DNA of 64,000 bases from Hymenobacter persicinus (GTDB taxonomy: Bacteria > Bacteroidota > Bacteroidia > Cytophagales > Hymenobacteraceae). The translations under genes and the position numbers were made by a program. The stretch spans positions 62,001-126,000 of the forward strand of contig NZ_SEWE01000005.1 of assembly GCF_004167665.1 (NCBI RefSeq). Direction: 5' to 3'. Below the pieces are notes generated by a model. The model was not told the DNA's origin and searched no databases. It saw only the letters and a list, made by a program, of their open reading frames with translations. This document shows, piece by piece, positions 49,980 through 58,640 of the stretch (positions are counted from its first letter, which is position 1; the number at the start of each line of letters is the position of its first letter).

Positions 49980-51452
49980 ATGAAAATCCTGCTCACCGGC
50001 GCCAACGGCTACATCGGCCGCCGCCTGCTGCCCCTGCTTGTCGAGGCCGGCCACGCGGTGGTGTGCCTCGTGCGCGACCCGCGCCGCTTCGAGCTGCCCG
50101 AGCGGCTCCGCCACCGCGTGCAGGTAGCCCAGGGCGACCTGCTCCGGCCCGATTCCCTGGTCGACCTGCCCCTCGATATCGACGCGGCCTACTACCTGGT
50201 GCACTCCATGAGCGGGCACGACCAGGACTTTTTCCGGGCCGAGCAGCTTTCCGCCCGGCACTTCACCGACTACCTCGACCGCACCACGGCCCGGCAGGTT
50301 ATCTACCTCAGCGGCATTGCCAACGACAAGTCCCTCTCGGCCCACCTTCGCTCCCGCAAGGCCGTGGAAAAAGTACTCCGCAAAGCCCGGCAGGCCCAGC
50401 TCACGGTATTGCGGGCCAGCATCATCATCGGCTCTGGCTCGGCCTCGTTTGAAATCATCCGGGACTTAGTGGAAAAGCTGCCGGTGATGATAACGCCGCG
50501 CTGGCTGAACTCGCGCTGCCAGCCCATCGGCATCCGCGACGTTATGTTTTACCTGACCGCCGTGCTCGACCACCCCGACTGCCTGGGCCAGAGCTTCGAC
50601 ATCGGCGGGCCCGACGTGCTGACCTACAAGCAGATGCTCGAAGGTCTGGCCCAGCAGCGCGGCTACCGGCGCTACATTTTCACGGTGCCGGTGCTCACCC
50701 CGCGGCTCTCCTCGTGGTGGCTGTTTCTGGTCACGCGCACCACCTTTGCCCTGGCCCAGAGCTTGGTTGAAAGCCTGCGCAACGATACGGTGGTGGCGAC
50801 CAAGCGCAGCATTGAGCAGGTGCTGCGGCACGAATGCATGAGCTACCCCCAGGCTTTGGCGCTGGCCTTCACCCGCATCGAGCAGAACGAGGTTATCAGC
50901 AGCTGGAGCGACGCGGTGAGCAGCGGGGTGATGGAGCAGAACTACATGGACTTCGTGCAGATTCCGCAAAACGGCGTGCTCACCGACCGGCAGACGCTGA
51001 CCTTCGCCCGTTCGCCGGAAGAGGTGCTGCGCAACATTTGGAGCATCGGCGGCGACCGGGGCTGGTACAAGGTGGACTGGCTCTGGCGCCTGCGCGGGCT
51101 CATGGACAAGGCCGTGGGCGGGGTGGGCCTGCGCCGGGGCCGCCGCTCCCCCACCGACCTGCGCGCCGGCGACCCGCTCGACTTCTGGCGGGTGCTGGTC
51201 GCCGACCGCGCCGGCCGCCGCCTGCTGCTCTACGCCGAAATGAAGCTTCCCGGCGAGGCCTGGCTGCAGTTTCGCATCCTGCCCAACGCCGACGGCACCC
51301 ACACGCTCGAACAGCTGGCCGCGTTTCGGCCCCGCGGCCTGGCCGGCCGCCTGTACTGGTACTCGCTGGTACCTTTTCACTTCGTGATTTTCAAGGGCAT
51401 GATTGAAAACATTGTGCACTACCCCACGCCGGCCCTCACCACGGGCTCCTGA
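49980..51452 (+). CDS. NAD(P)-binding/DUF2867 protein
   Basis: A 490-aa two-domain protein. Residues 1-240 are an atypical SDR (LLTGANGYIGRRLLPLL, then DAAYYLVHSM, IYLSGIAND). From about 260 on comes the DUF2867 lipid-binding-like domain (RNIWSIGGDRGWYKVDWLWRLRGLMDK and PGEAWLQFRIL). The pair is common in Bacteroidota and cyanobacteria, with predicted roles in lipid or carotenoid-related redox chemistry, not proven. ATG 49980 begins the Rossmann strand. Confidence 0.87.
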   Translation: MKILLTGANGYIGRRLLPLLVEAGHAVVCLVRDPRRFELPERLRHRVQVAQGDLLRPDSLVDLPLDIDAAYYLVHSMSGHDQDFFRAEQLSARHFTDYLDRTTARQVIYLSGIANDKSLSAHLRSRKAVEKVLRKARQAQLTVLRASIIIGSGSASFEIIRDLVEKLPVMITPRWLNSRCQPIGIRDVMFYLTAVLDHPDCLGQSFDIGGPDVLTYKQMLEGLAQQRGYRRYIFTVPVLTPRLSSWWLFLVTRTTFALAQSLVESLRNDTVVATKRSIEQVLRHECMSYPQALALAFTRIEQNEVISSWSDAVSSGVMEQNYMDFVQIPQNGVLTDRQTLTFARSPEEVLRNIWSIGGDRGWYKVDWLWRLRGLMDKAVGGVGLRRGRRSPTDLRAGDPLDFWRVLVADRAGRRLLLYAEMKLPGEAWLQFRILPNADGTHTLEQLAAFRPRGLAGRLYWYSLVPFHFVIFKGMIENIVHYPTPALTTGS

Positions 51453-51678
51453 CCGACATCAGACCATAGTCATCGGTTATCTGCCAATGCAGGGGGAAGC
51501 TGCGCGTATTCTGCTGCGGGTTCAGCACGGGAGTTTATCAGAGTAATACACTTTAGGCAAAAGCTTTATCTTACCCGGCCTTCTGGCCTAAAGCTACGCA
51601 ACGTCGCCGGGTATGGGCCGGGTGCAGCCATTCGGCGGCGGCGGGCTGGAGCGGCTACTGCTTATTTATTACCTGACT
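51453..51678. other. Intergenic region with small inverted repeat
   Basis: A 226-bp stretch with ctttaggc (51551-51558) and gcctaaag (51586-51593) as 8-bp arms around TATCTTAC, a weak -7-like box. It may be an operator ahead of the Lgt-like fusion gene. Confidence 0.35.
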
Positions 51679-53568
51679 ATGGCTAACTCTCTACTCTTTA
51701 TCACGGCTCCAACCTGGGCCGTGCCGGCAGCTACCGGCCACGATTTCTACACGCTATTTTACGTGCTGGCTTTTGCCCTCAATCTGGGGCTGCTGGTTTG
51801 GGAAGGACACCGCCGCGGCTACCCGCTGCGCACTTGGCTGGTAGTGCTGGCCTGCACCACGCTCAGCTTTATTCTGGGCACCAAGCTGCTGGCGTTTTCG
51901 GCGCCGGAGTGGCGGCAGCTGGTGCACACCGGCCACTGGCCCGACTCGGGGGCGCGCACAGTGCTGGGCGGCGCGGTGGCGGGCACGCTCACACTGCTGA
52001 TTCTGCGGCGGCCCTTCGGCTTCAGCTGGCACGTATTCGATGTCTTCACCCTGCCCATGTGCGCGGCCATGCTGGTGCAGTGTCTGGGGTGCGTGCTTAC
52101 CGGCTGCTGCTTCGGGGAGCTTACCAGCGGCACCTGGGGGCTCATCTACCCGCCCGGCACCCTGCCCTACCTGTGGCAGGCGTCGCGGGGCCTGCTGCCG
52201 CCGGGGGCCGCCCAGTCGCTGCCCATCCACCCCACCCAGCTGTATACGCTGGGGCTGTGCGCGGCAGTGGGCGCGATGCTGGTGCTCACTCGCCGCCGCG
52301 TCTGGCCCGGCGGCAGCCGCCGTCTGCTGCACCTGGGGCTGCTGCTGAGCGGACGCTTTCTCATCGAGTTTTGGCGCGACCCGGCCGGTGAGCAGGTCGG
52401 GGCAACCCTTCACACCCACGCCGGCCTGGCCCTGAAGCAGGTGCAGTGGGCGCTGCTGCTGCTGGCTCCGCTGGCCCTCGCCGGGTGGGCGCTGCTGCTT
52501 CGCCGCGCCCGGCGGACCGAGTTTCGGCCGGAACGGATTCCGGGGCAGCATTCGGGCCGCAACCTGCTGGCCGTAGCAGCTCTGCTGGCCCTGACCGCCG
52601 GCCTCGGGCCCTACGCCCTGACCCGCCCCGAAATACTAGTCGTGAAGACCCTGCTGCTGACGGTGCTCGTGCTCGAAGGCGGGGCCCTGCTCTTCCGCTC
52701 CGCCGGAACGGCCCAGCCCGCCCGCGTGGCTCTGCCGCTGGGGTTGGCCACCGTGGTGCTGGTGCTCACGAGTCAGGCCCCCGCCGATTCGGCCCGACTG
52801 GATGGCTCTTCCTACTACTCCTTCACGCCCGGCTTCGTGGCGGGTAGCTACGACCAGGACAAGCTCTACACGCCCAGCGGGGGGTGCTCGGGGTCGGGTG
52901 GCCCCCCGGTGCGCACTGGCTATTACCATGAGTATCGGGCCATGGGTGGGGAGTTTGCCTACGTACGTCCCAGCCGGCACCGGCCGGGACGCACCAGCTA
53001 CGGCCTCGGCGTCTGGGCCGGCCGCGAGTACGTGAATGCCCAACTACTCACGCCGGGCGGCCCCTTCCTGACCGCCAGTCCCCGCGACGGCCGTTACAAC
53101 GGCCTGCTGGATATCAACCCGTACTTGGAGCGGGACCGGCTGCTGAACGGGCGCTACGGCTTCGGTTACGGCCTGCGGCTGGGCCTGCACCTGGGCGAGC
53201 TGGCTCACCTGGCGCCGTCGCAGGGCACCTCGGACTTCGACCGGGTGCGCGTGCTGCCCGACGTAAAGCTCTGGCTTGGGGTGCGCCGCCTCGCGTTTGC
53301 CCAGATTGACGCGGGCGCCGGGCCGCTGGCCCTCGGCAACTACACCAGCCGCTTTGCCCTCGGCTCCGGTCTGGGTTCCGATTGGCGCCGCTCCGTGCTG
53401 GTCGGCCTCGCGCAGTCCACACACGACCCGAATCCAAACATGGGCTTTCTGAGCGCCAGTTTCCCGCTGGGCCAGTCCGGGCTGTGGGTGGAGCCCTACG
53501 GGGCCACCGACTTCGGCCGGCACCGGCAGGTTTCATTGCGGCTGCAGTACCGCCTGAATACCCACTAA
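51679..53568 (+). CDS. Lgt-like membrane protein fused to a beta-rich domain
   Basis: A 629-aa protein. Residues 1-250 follow prolipoprotein diacylglyceryl transferase topology and motifs: GGAVAG (97-102), QCLGCVLTGCCFGE (134-147) in place of the catalytic RIGNFxNGE loop, HPTQLY (184-189) and RFLIEFWR (226-233). More membrane segments follow to about 375. The last 250 residues (from RLDGSSYYSF) are soluble and beta-like (GYGLRLGLHLGEL, FALGSGLGSDW, VSLRLQYRL), similar to an outer-membrane barrel. An upstream ATG at 51613 is possible. A true second lipoprotein transferase is doubtful because the Arg/Asn pair is missing. Confidence 0.78.
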   Translation: MANSLLFITAPTWAVPAATGHDFYTLFYVLAFALNLGLLVWEGHRRGYPLRTWLVVLACTTLSFILGTKLLAFSAPEWRQLVHTGHWPDSGARTVLGGAVAGTLTLLILRRPFGFSWHVFDVFTLPMCAAMLVQCLGCVLTGCCFGELTSGTWGLIYPPGTLPYLWQASRGLLPPGAAQSLPIHPTQLYTLGLCAAVGAMLVLTRRRVWPGGSRRLLHLGLLLSGRFLIEFWRDPAGEQVGATLHTHAGLALKQVQWALLLLAPLALAGWALLLRRARRTEFRPERIPGQHSGRNLLAVAALLALTAGLGPYALTRPEILVVKTLLLTVLVLEGGALLFRSAGTAQPARVALPLGLATVVLVLTSQAPADSARLDGSSYYSFTPGFVAGSYDQDKLYTPSGGCSGSGGPPVRTGYYHEYRAMGGEFAYVRPSRHRPGRTSYGLGVWAGREYVNAQLLTPGGPFLTASPRDGRYNGLLDINPYLERDRLLNGRYGFGYGLRLGLHLGELAHLAPSQGTSDFDRVRVLPDVKLWLGVRRLAFAQIDAGAGPLALGNYTSRFALGSGLGSDWRRSVLVGLAQSTHDPNPNMGFLSASFPLGQSGLWVEPYGATDFGRHRQVSLRLQYRLNTH

Positions 53569-53580
53569 TTCCGATCCGGC

Positions 53581-53808
53581 TCAGCTCAGTCGCCGAATCA
53601 GCCACATAACGAGGCTCAGCACAACGCTAATCAGCAGCATGGAGGCCAGCGGGGCGTAGAACCGGAAACCGGGCCGCGCAATGCGGATGTCGCCAGGCAA
53701 GCGGCCAAACCAGCCCAGCAGGCTGCCTCCACCGAGCCACATGAAAGCGCCCAGAGCCACGAGTCCCAGGCCCGCCAGCACCAGCATTTTTCCAACGTTC
53801 GGATGCAT
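53581..53808 (-). CDS. DUF2905 small membrane protein
   Basis: A 75-aa protein matching the whole DUF2905 family: GKMLVLAGLGLVALGAFMWLGGG, then GWFGRLPGDIRI, then FRFYAPLASMLLISVVLSLVMWLIRR. Two transmembrane helices with a short cytoplasmic loop; function unknown. ATG 53808 was preferred to a GTG two codons upstream. It ends the minus-strand unit that begins with topB. Confidence 0.9.
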   Translation of the reverse strand: MHPNVGKMLVLAGLGLVALGAFMWLGGGSLLGWFGRLPGDIRIARPGFRFYAPLASMLLISVVLSLVMWLIRRLS

Positions 53809-53818
53809 GCTCACCTCT

Positions 53819-54088
53819 TCACCAGTACCGCACGCTTATCACCAGCCCCGCCACCAGCGCCATGTACACAACCAGGGCCAGCCACTCGCCCCGGTCGCGG
53901 AAATTGTAGGGAAACCGCTTCTGCGCCTTTTGCTGCACCAGCATCGACAAGTACAGCCCGCCCGCGGTAAGGCCCAGCCCCAACCCCTGGGGAATAACCT
54001 GCCGGTAAAGCAGCAGCATGCCCACTATCGGCAGCAGTCCGACGAGGTAGCCGAGCAGACGGGATTGGAACAGGGCCAAGTTGAGCAT
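53819..54088 (-). CDS. Small integral membrane protein, hypothetical
   Basis: An 89-aa protein with three hydrophobic helices (LGYLVGLLPIVGMLLLY, GLGLGLTAGGLYLSMLV, WLALVVYMALVAGLVISV) separated by basic loops. No family recognised. Starts 19 bp downstream of the 148-aa gene and ends ten bp before the DUF2905 start. Confidence 0.7.
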   Translation of the reverse strand: MLNLALFQSRLLGYLVGLLPIVGMLLLYRQVIPQGLGLGLTAGGLYLSMLVQQKAQKRFPYNFRDRGEWLALVVYMALVAGLVISVRYW

Positions 54089-54107
54089 GAGAGAAAATCT
54101 AAAATCA

Positions 54108-54551
54108 TTAAATGTAATCGAAGTACCGGTCCCACCAGGTGGCTATGTGCGAGTTATTTTGGACTCCCCGATAGGGTTGGTTCAGCAGCTCAGCCGGCAC
54201 GTAGCCGTGCAACGGCAGCAGCGTCCTGATGGCAGTCAATACAGATGCCTCAACCCGCTCCGCGAGCAACACGGCAGCTAAGTTGCCAAAGATGCTGAAG
54301 CGAAGCTCTGGCTGAATAAAATAATGGCTGGGATTGGGTAGCCGAACACTCCTGTAAAATGTGGCATCCTGGATGGAGCCGTCCTCTTCGGTGACAAGCA
54401 AGCCTGTGCTTTGCTGTAGCTGCTGAATAAAGCGCTCAAACTGGGCATCGGCCATTTCAGGATTAAAGTCATCAGCAGCCGAATCCGGAAAATACCAGTC
54501 CTTCGACTCATCAAGCTGTTCCAGCAGTTGTACCAAGGCGGCCGTTTCCAT
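54108..54551 (-). CDS. Hypothetical protein coupled to topB
   Basis: A 147-aa acidic, aromatic-rich protein (QLDESKDWYFPDSAADDF, then LRFSIFGNLAAVLLAE and ATWWDRYFDYI). No signal peptide or known motif. Its ATG (54551-54549) overlaps the topB stop by one base, so it is translated with topB. Whether it assists the topoisomerase is open. Confidence 0.68.
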   Translation of the reverse strand: METAALVQLLEQLDESKDWYFPDSAADDFNPEMADAQFERFIQQLQQSTGLLVTEEDGSIQDATFYRSVRLPNPSHYFIQPELRFSIFGNLAAVLLAERVEASVLTAIRTLLPLHGYVPAELLNQPYRGVQNNSHIATWWDRYFDYI

Positions 54552-57076
54552 CACCCCTTCTCAAACACCGGCTCAATGCGCCCTTCCGACCCGACCTGCA
54601 AAGCGGCTTCGTAGCGGCTGCCGTTTTTGGTGGATATGAACCCGCGGATGACGCCGGTTTTGCCTTTGCGCAGCAGCTGGTTCATCTGGGTGTCGGTCAG
54701 GGTTTTGCCGCCCCACTCGAAGGGCGCCCGGAACTGGCAGTCCTCGCGGAAGCGGGAGCAGCCCCAGGCGCTCTTACCGCGCAGCATGGTGCCCAGCTTG
54801 CAGACGGGGCAGGGAATCTGGCCGGGGTCCTGGGCGGTGGTGGGCTTGCTCTCGGCGGCCCGCACCAGCTCCAGCCCGTGCTGGGGCGTGAGGCGCACGG
54901 CAGCATCGAATTTTGTTCCCGCATCGTCGAGGTATCCCTTGATGACGGGGGTGCGGCCCTTGGTAAGCAGAGCCGCTACCTGCTTGTCGGTGAGATTCTT
55001 GCCCTCAAACTGGGCGGGCAGGCGGAACTGGCAGTTTTCGCGGAAGCGGGAGCAGCCAAAGGCGGTTTTGCCCTTTAGTACGTGCCCGGCCCCGCAGCTC
55101 GGGCACGGCCCCAGGCTGCCGGCCACGGCGGGCGTGGTCGGAGCGGGCTTCGGAGCGGTGGCCGGCTTGGCGGCCGTAACTTCCGAGGTCTGCCCGGCCA
55201 TGGTGATGGTGCGCCGGGAGCCGTCCTGCTTCACTTCCTGCACCATCTCGCGCACCAGCATCTTGAGCTCGTCCAGGAACAAACCCGAGTCGAGGTTGCC
55301 CGACTCAATCTGGCGCAGCTTCCGCTCCCACTGCCCCGTCAGCTCGGCCGACTTGAGCGTGGGGTTGCGAATCAGGCCGATGAGCTCCACGCCGGTGGGC
55401 GTGGGTAGGATGCGCTTTTTCTCCCGCCGGATGTAGCCGCGCTTAAACAGGGTTTCGATGATGGCCGCGCGGGTGGAAGGCCGGCCGATGCCGTTTTCCT
55501 TCATGGCCTGCCGCATTTCCTCGTCGTCGATGTTGCGGCCCGCAGTTTCCATGCCGCGCAACAGCATGGCTTCGGTGTAGTCGCGCGGGGGCTGGGTTAC
55601 CTTCTGGTCGAGCCGGGGCTTGTGGGGACCACTTTCGCCCTTCTCGAACGAGGGCAGCACGGTGCTCACCACGTCGTCGTCACCCTCGCCGGGCTTGGCG
55701 GTGCTGGGCGCCTGCTGGGCGGCCGGGTCGCCGTAGACAATGCGCCAGCCGGGGTTCAGAATCTGCCGGCCCCGGACTCGGAACGGATGCCCGGCGGCCT
55801 CGGCCGTCACGGTCGTGTTCGACACCTCGCAGTCGGGGTAAAACGCGGCCAGGAAGCGGCGCACGATGATGTCGTAGACGCTGTGCTCGGTGCCGCCCAG
55901 CCCGCCCGCGCTGGCCCCGGTCGGGATGATGGCGTGGTGGTCGGTGACCTTGTTGTTGTTGAAAACCTTGGGGCTCTTCTTGATTTTGGCGGCCAGCAGG
56001 GGCTGAGTCAGGCTGTGGTAGGCGCCCAGGCCCTGCATGATGCCGGCAATTTTGGGGTACTGGTCGTCGGGCAGGAAGGTGGTGTCCACGCGCGGGTAGC
56101 TGACGACCTTCTTTTCGTAGAGCGCCTGCACGGTCTTGAGCGTGTCCTCGGCCGAGAGGCCCAGCTGGTTGTTGCACTGCACCTGCAGTGAGGTCAGATC
56201 AAACAGCGAGGGCGGCGACTCCAGCGCCTTTTTGATTTCGACGCCCGTCACGGTCAGCGGCACGTCCTTCACGGCGGCCATAGCGGCGTCGGCCTCCTCC
56301 TGGCTCACGAAGTAGCCGCGGGCCTTGAGGCGGGCCTTTTCGTCGGGCTCGTCGTCGTCCTTGCCCTTTTTCACCGGGGCCACGTGGCTGAACATGGTGC
56401 CCCGGTACTCGGTGCGCAGCACCCAGTAGGGCTCGGGCCGGAAGTTCTGGATTTCGTGGTAGCGGTCCACCAGCAGCGCCAGCGTGGGCGTCTGCACCCG
56501 CCCGATGCTAAGCACCTGCTTCTGGCCGGCGGCGTACTTGAGCGTAAACAGCCGGGTAGCGTTGAGGCCCAGGAGCCAGTCGCCGGCGGCGCGGCTCTTG
56601 CCGGCCTGGTAGAGGTTGTCGAACTCGGCGCCTTCACGTAGGTTGGCAAAGCCCTGGCGGATGGCTTCCTCGGTGAGGGACGAAATCCAGAGGCGCTTGA
56701 AGGGCTTGCGGTACTTGGCTTCCATCAGCACCCAGCGCTGAATCACCTCCCCCTCCTGCCCCGCGTCGCCGCAGTTTATCACTTCTTCGGCGCCGGCCAG
56801 CAGATTTTTAATCACCGTGAACTGGCGCACTACCCCGTCGTCGCGGCGCATGAGCTTGATACCGAACTGCTCGGGCATCATGGGCAAGTCATGGATGCTC
56901 CAGCGCTTCCACTCGGGGCGGTAGTCTTCGGGCTCGCGCAGCTGGCAAAAATGCCCGAACGTCCAGGTGACTTGGTAGCCGTTGCCCTCGAAGTAGCCAT
57001 CCATCTTGCGGCTGGCCCCAAGCACGTGGGCAATTTCGCGGGCAACGCTGGGCTTTTCGGCAATGCAGACTTTCAC
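54551..57076 (-). CDS. topB: DNA topoisomerase III
   Basis: An 841-aa type IA topoisomerase. The TOPRIM domain is at the start (CIAEKPSVAREIA and CGDAGQEGEVIQRW with Glu7 and Asp104), the active-site Tyr327 is in KKVVSYPRVDTTFL, and RPSTRAAIIETLFKRGYI lies further on. The C-terminus has two tandem zinc-ribbon-plus-DUF modules (about 660-735 and 750-835), each with CPxC...FGCSRF or WGCSRF and CQF pieces, longer than E. coli TopB. The start is GTG at 57076. It relaxes negative supercoils and resolves precatenanes. Confidence 0.96.
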   Translation of the reverse strand: MKVCIAEKPSVAREIAHVLGASRKMDGYFEGNGYQVTWTFGHFCQLREPEDYRPEWKRWSIHDLPMMPEQFGIKLMRRDDGVVRQFTVIKNLLAGAEEVINCGDAGQEGEVIQRWVLMEAKYRKPFKRLWISSLTEEAIRQGFANLREGAEFDNLYQAGKSRAAGDWLLGLNATRLFTLKYAAGQKQVLSIGRVQTPTLALLVDRYHEIQNFRPEPYWVLRTEYRGTMFSHVAPVKKGKDDDEPDEKARLKARGYFVSQEEADAAMAAVKDVPLTVTGVEIKKALESPPSLFDLTSLQVQCNNQLGLSAEDTLKTVQALYEKKVVSYPRVDTTFLPDDQYPKIAGIMQGLGAYHSLTQPLLAAKIKKSPKVFNNNKVTDHHAIIPTGASAGGLGGTEHSVYDIIVRRFLAAFYPDCEVSNTTVTAEAAGHPFRVRGRQILNPGWRIVYGDPAAQQAPSTAKPGEGDDDVVSTVLPSFEKGESGPHKPRLDQKVTQPPRDYTEAMLLRGMETAGRNIDDEEMRQAMKENGIGRPSTRAAIIETLFKRGYIRREKKRILPTPTGVELIGLIRNPTLKSAELTGQWERKLRQIESGNLDSGLFLDELKMLVREMVQEVKQDGSRRTITMAGQTSEVTAAKPATAPKPAPTTPAVAGSLGPCPSCGAGHVLKGKTAFGCSRFRENCQFRLPAQFEGKNLTDKQVAALLTKGRTPVIKGYLDDAGTKFDAAVRLTPQHGLELVRAAESKPTTAQDPGQIPCPVCKLGTMLRGKSAWGCSRFREDCQFRAPFEWGGKTLTDTQMNQLLRKGKTGVIRGFISTKNGSRYEAALQVGSEGRIEPVFEKG

Positions 57077-57314
57077 TGATTCTCGCTGTAGTAGATGCTG
57101 GTTTCGCCGGCCGGGGCCGACGCGGGAATCAACAAAGATACGGCTAGAAAAGGTCGTTTTGCACTTCCGAAACGATTCCTGCGCCGCAGCCGGCCGCAGC
57201 TGATGGTTTGGCTGAACAGCGCAAAAAAAGTACTGCGGCCGACCTATATTTCACCCAACCCTCACCAGAGCAGCGCCACCTTTGACTCATCGTTCAACCA
57301 AACCACTTTTTACC

Positions 57315-57530
57315 ATGAAAAAGTACCTGTTTGCGGTTGTCGCTCTGGCCTGCTGCACCGCGTCCGTTTGGGCCGCACCCGGCCACCCCGTCACTGAGAA
57401 GTATCTGGCCGCCCACTCCGTGCTGCTGCCCGCCGTCGAGGTCGACGCCCGGGGGCCGCACCACCCCAAGGCGGGCCACCACCACGCCCATCCGGTGGTG
57501 CGCAAAGTCAAGGAGAAAGCCGGCAAATAA
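57315..57530 (+). CDS. Small exported His-rich protein
   Basis: A 71-aa protein with a signal peptide (FAVVALACCTASVWA, cut near residue 20). The mature 51-residue part holds a His cluster, PHHPKAGHHHAHP (residues 48-60), next to a basic tail. A periplasmic metal-binding peptide is possible; small His-rich peptides are common in this group. A perfect terminator follows. Confidence 0.72.
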   Translation: MKKYLFAVVALACCTASVWAAPGHPVTEKYLAAHSVLLPAVEVDARGPHHPKAGHHHAHPVVRKVKEKAGK

Positions 57531-57556
57531 CTCCCGCTGCTCTCTCCCGCCCCCAA

Positions 57557-57585
57557 GCCCCGCGTCCTCCCTCGCGGGGCTTTTT
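57557..57585 (+). terminator. Intrinsic terminator of the His-rich gene
   Basis: gccccgcg (57557-57564) with cgcggggc (57573-57580), 8-nt loop, then five T. Confidence 0.85.
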
Positions 57586-57602
57586 GCGTTCCGGCCCCAC
57601 TC

Positions 57603-58514
57603 CTACCACACCCGCGCCTGAATCAGGGCGTGGTTGACGAAGCTGCCGGCTTTTGTGCCCGCGGCCACCGCTACGGCCACGGCCCGCATGGGTGTGGTAG
57701 CGTCGCCGGCGGCGTACACTCCGGCCACGCTGGTTTGCTGCAGCTCGTCTACCCACAAGTGGCCATGCTCGGTCCGGGTGCAGCCCAGCGCGGCCGGCAG
57801 CAGACTGTGCTGCTCAAACGGCACCCGGGCAAACAGGGCCGTAGCCGCTAGCCGCCGCCCGTTCTTCAGCTCCACGGCCTCTAGCTGCCCCGCCGAGTGC
57901 GCCAGCGCGGTAACTTCGCCTTCCTCCACCCCGAGTCCCGCCGCCCCCAGCTGTTGGCGTTGGGCGGCAGTGAGCGTCGAGGGGCCGTTGGTGAGCAGCG
58001 TGAGCTGGGGCGTCCATTGCCGAAGAAGGCGCGCATACTCGTAGCCCGCTTCCCCGTTGCCGAGCACGGCCAGGGGCTGGCTATGCACTTCGTAGCCGTG
58101 GCAGTACGGGCAGTGCAATACCGAAATTCCCCAGCATTCAGCAAAGCCCGGCAGATCCGGCAGCTGGTCCCGGACGCCGGTGGCAAAAATCAGCTTGGAT
58201 GCCCTATACACGACATTATCGGCGGTGGTAACCCAGAAGTCGGGACCGCGCCGGACCGCTGCCACCGCCTGCCCGGTCACGAAGGTCACCGTGGGATACG
58301 CCAAGACCTGGGCGCGGGCTCTGGCCCGGATAGCGGATGGCGTTTCCCCATCCTGGGTGAGAAAGTTGTGGGCGTAGGGCGTCGAACGGTTGCAGGGCTG
58401 GCCGCTGTCGAGGATGATAACGCGCCGCAGGGCCCGCCCCAGCGACATAGCCGCCGCCAAACCGGCGTAGCTGCCCCCAATAATCAAGACTTCGGCAAAC
58501 GTAGGATCTTCCAT
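57603..58514 (-). CDS. Thioredoxin reductase-like flavoprotein
   Basis: A 303-aa FAD/NAD(P)-dependent enzyme: FAD loop IIGGSYAGLAAA (11-22), redox pair Cys135 and Cys138 in CPYCHG, NADP loop VLGNGEAGYEYA, and the C-terminal FAD motif YAAGDATTP. TrxR normally has CATC or similar, so the CPYC variant and proximity to no thioredoxin gene make it a TrxR-like disulfide or quinone reductase. A strong Bacteroidota promoter with a palindromic operator lies just upstream. Confidence 0.9.
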   Translation of the reverse strand: MEDPTFAEVLIIGGSYAGLAAAMSLGRALRRVIILDSGQPCNRSTPYAHNFLTQDGETPSAIRARARAQVLAYPTVTFVTGQAVAAVRRGPDFWVTTADNVVYRASKLIFATGVRDQLPDLPGFAECWGISVLHCPYCHGYEVHSQPLAVLGNGEAGYEYARLLRQWTPQLTLLTNGPSTLTAAQRQQLGAAGLGVEEGEVTALAHSAGQLEAVELKNGRRLAATALFARVPFEQHSLLPAALGCTRTEHGHLWVDELQQTSVAGVYAAGDATTPMRAVAVAVAAGTKAGSFVNHALIQARVW

Positions 58515-58564
58515 AAGGGCGGTTTAAAGTGGGCAGTGGCACGACCAAGGCCGGCATTACGCCA

Positions 58565-58605
58565 CAAAAGTAAGCCGGGGAATTACACATGCAACATTGT
58601 TGCAT
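58565..58605 (-). promoter_or_regulatory. Promoter and palindromic operator of the flavoprotein gene
   Basis: On the minus strand a -33 TTG (58600-58598 region, inside the palindrome) and a perfect -7 box TACTTTTG (58572-58565) are about 19-21 bp apart. The operator ATGCAACATTGTTGCAT (58589-58605) is a 17-bp palindrome covering the -33 element, the location expected of a repressor such as a MarR- or HxlR-type protein. A 24-bp imperfect stem (58572-58595 with 58599-58622) encloses it. Confidence 0.6.
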
Positions 58606-58640
58606 ATGTAATTCCCCGGCTTTTTCGGAAGCCCGACTGC

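Noticed and set aside
51613..51678. Alternative ATG start for the Lgt-like fusion
   Set aside because: Possible, but would add 22 residues before the first membrane helix with no family support; 51679 is preferred at modest certainty.
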